Shown here piece by piece: positions 14,320-14,385 of a DNA stretch of 14,385 nt. Position 1 is the first letter of the stretch. Every line of letters starts with the position of its first letter. The stretch is from Candidatus Poribacteria bacterium. GTDB lineage: Bacteria; Poribacteria; WGA-4E; WGA-3G. The stretch is taken from positions 1 through 14,385 of the forward strand of contig JAPPMR010000807.1 in NCBI GenBank assembly GCA_028818995.1, read 5' to 3'. The notes beneath the pieces are model-generated. The model made no database searches. It had not been told where the DNA came from and worked only from the letters and a program-made list of their open reading frames with translations. A program made the position numbers and the translations under genes.

Positions 14320-14385
14320 GTTGTTCTATCCCTCTCGCAGAGGTATTCAATTGTCGCGCAATGTTCTTGTTGGAGGGAATCAACA

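Noticed and set aside
1..14385. CRISPR array, rRNA, tRNA, integrase or transposase
   Set aside because: No regularly spaced direct repeats, RNA gene landmarks, or mobile-element proteins were found on either strand.

Overview
The window looks like chromosomal DNA from a moderately AT-rich, uncultured Gram-negative bacterium. The diderm envelope is inferred from a secreted HtrA-like protease, a PorV/PorQ-type outer-membrane protein ending in Phe, and Lgt. PorV/PorQ-type proteins, AT-rich spacers and heptad repeats fit a candidate phylum such as Poribacteria or another FCB-like lineage. That placement is a guess, because no rRNA or tRNA is present.

Layout. Positions 1-529 hold a possible gene tail, a short tandem repeat built on GACGT/ACGTC inverted repeats, and a good promoter. 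This promoter drives a secreted trypsin-like protease (530-1945, +). Convergent to it is a PorV/PorQ-like barrel protein (1989-2831, -) with its own promoter and a long leader containing a 10-bp hairpin. A 620-bp spacer with a stepped palindrome follows. Next comes the tight operon livG-livF-lgt (3461-5797, +): the two ATPases of a branched-chain amino-acid (or related) importer, then prolipoprotein diacylglyceryl transferase. No permease or binding-protein gene is in view.

From 6008 to 12591 (- strand) lies the accessory block, in transcription order: a large HEPN plus AAA/P-loop ATPase of the DUF499 (COG1483) type, a DUF1156 (COG1743) Zn-ribbon adenine-type DNA methylase whose reading frame is broken near its N-terminus, and a small stand-alone GIY-YIG nuclease. 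DUF499 and DUF1156 are known partners in predicted anti-phage loci, where a large helicase is usually also present. Here the helicase is missing and a GIY-YIG nuclease occupies the end of the operon. This is the best candidate in the window for an unusual or undescribed defence system. The methylase frameshift at about 9103-9108 could be an assembly error, a real inactivation, or a phase state.

The block sits between the proA terminator and the convergent end of lgt. At the right edge, a 69-aa antitoxin-like protein and proA (gamma-glutamyl phosphate reductase, proline synthesis) form a short operon behind an extended -10 promoter.
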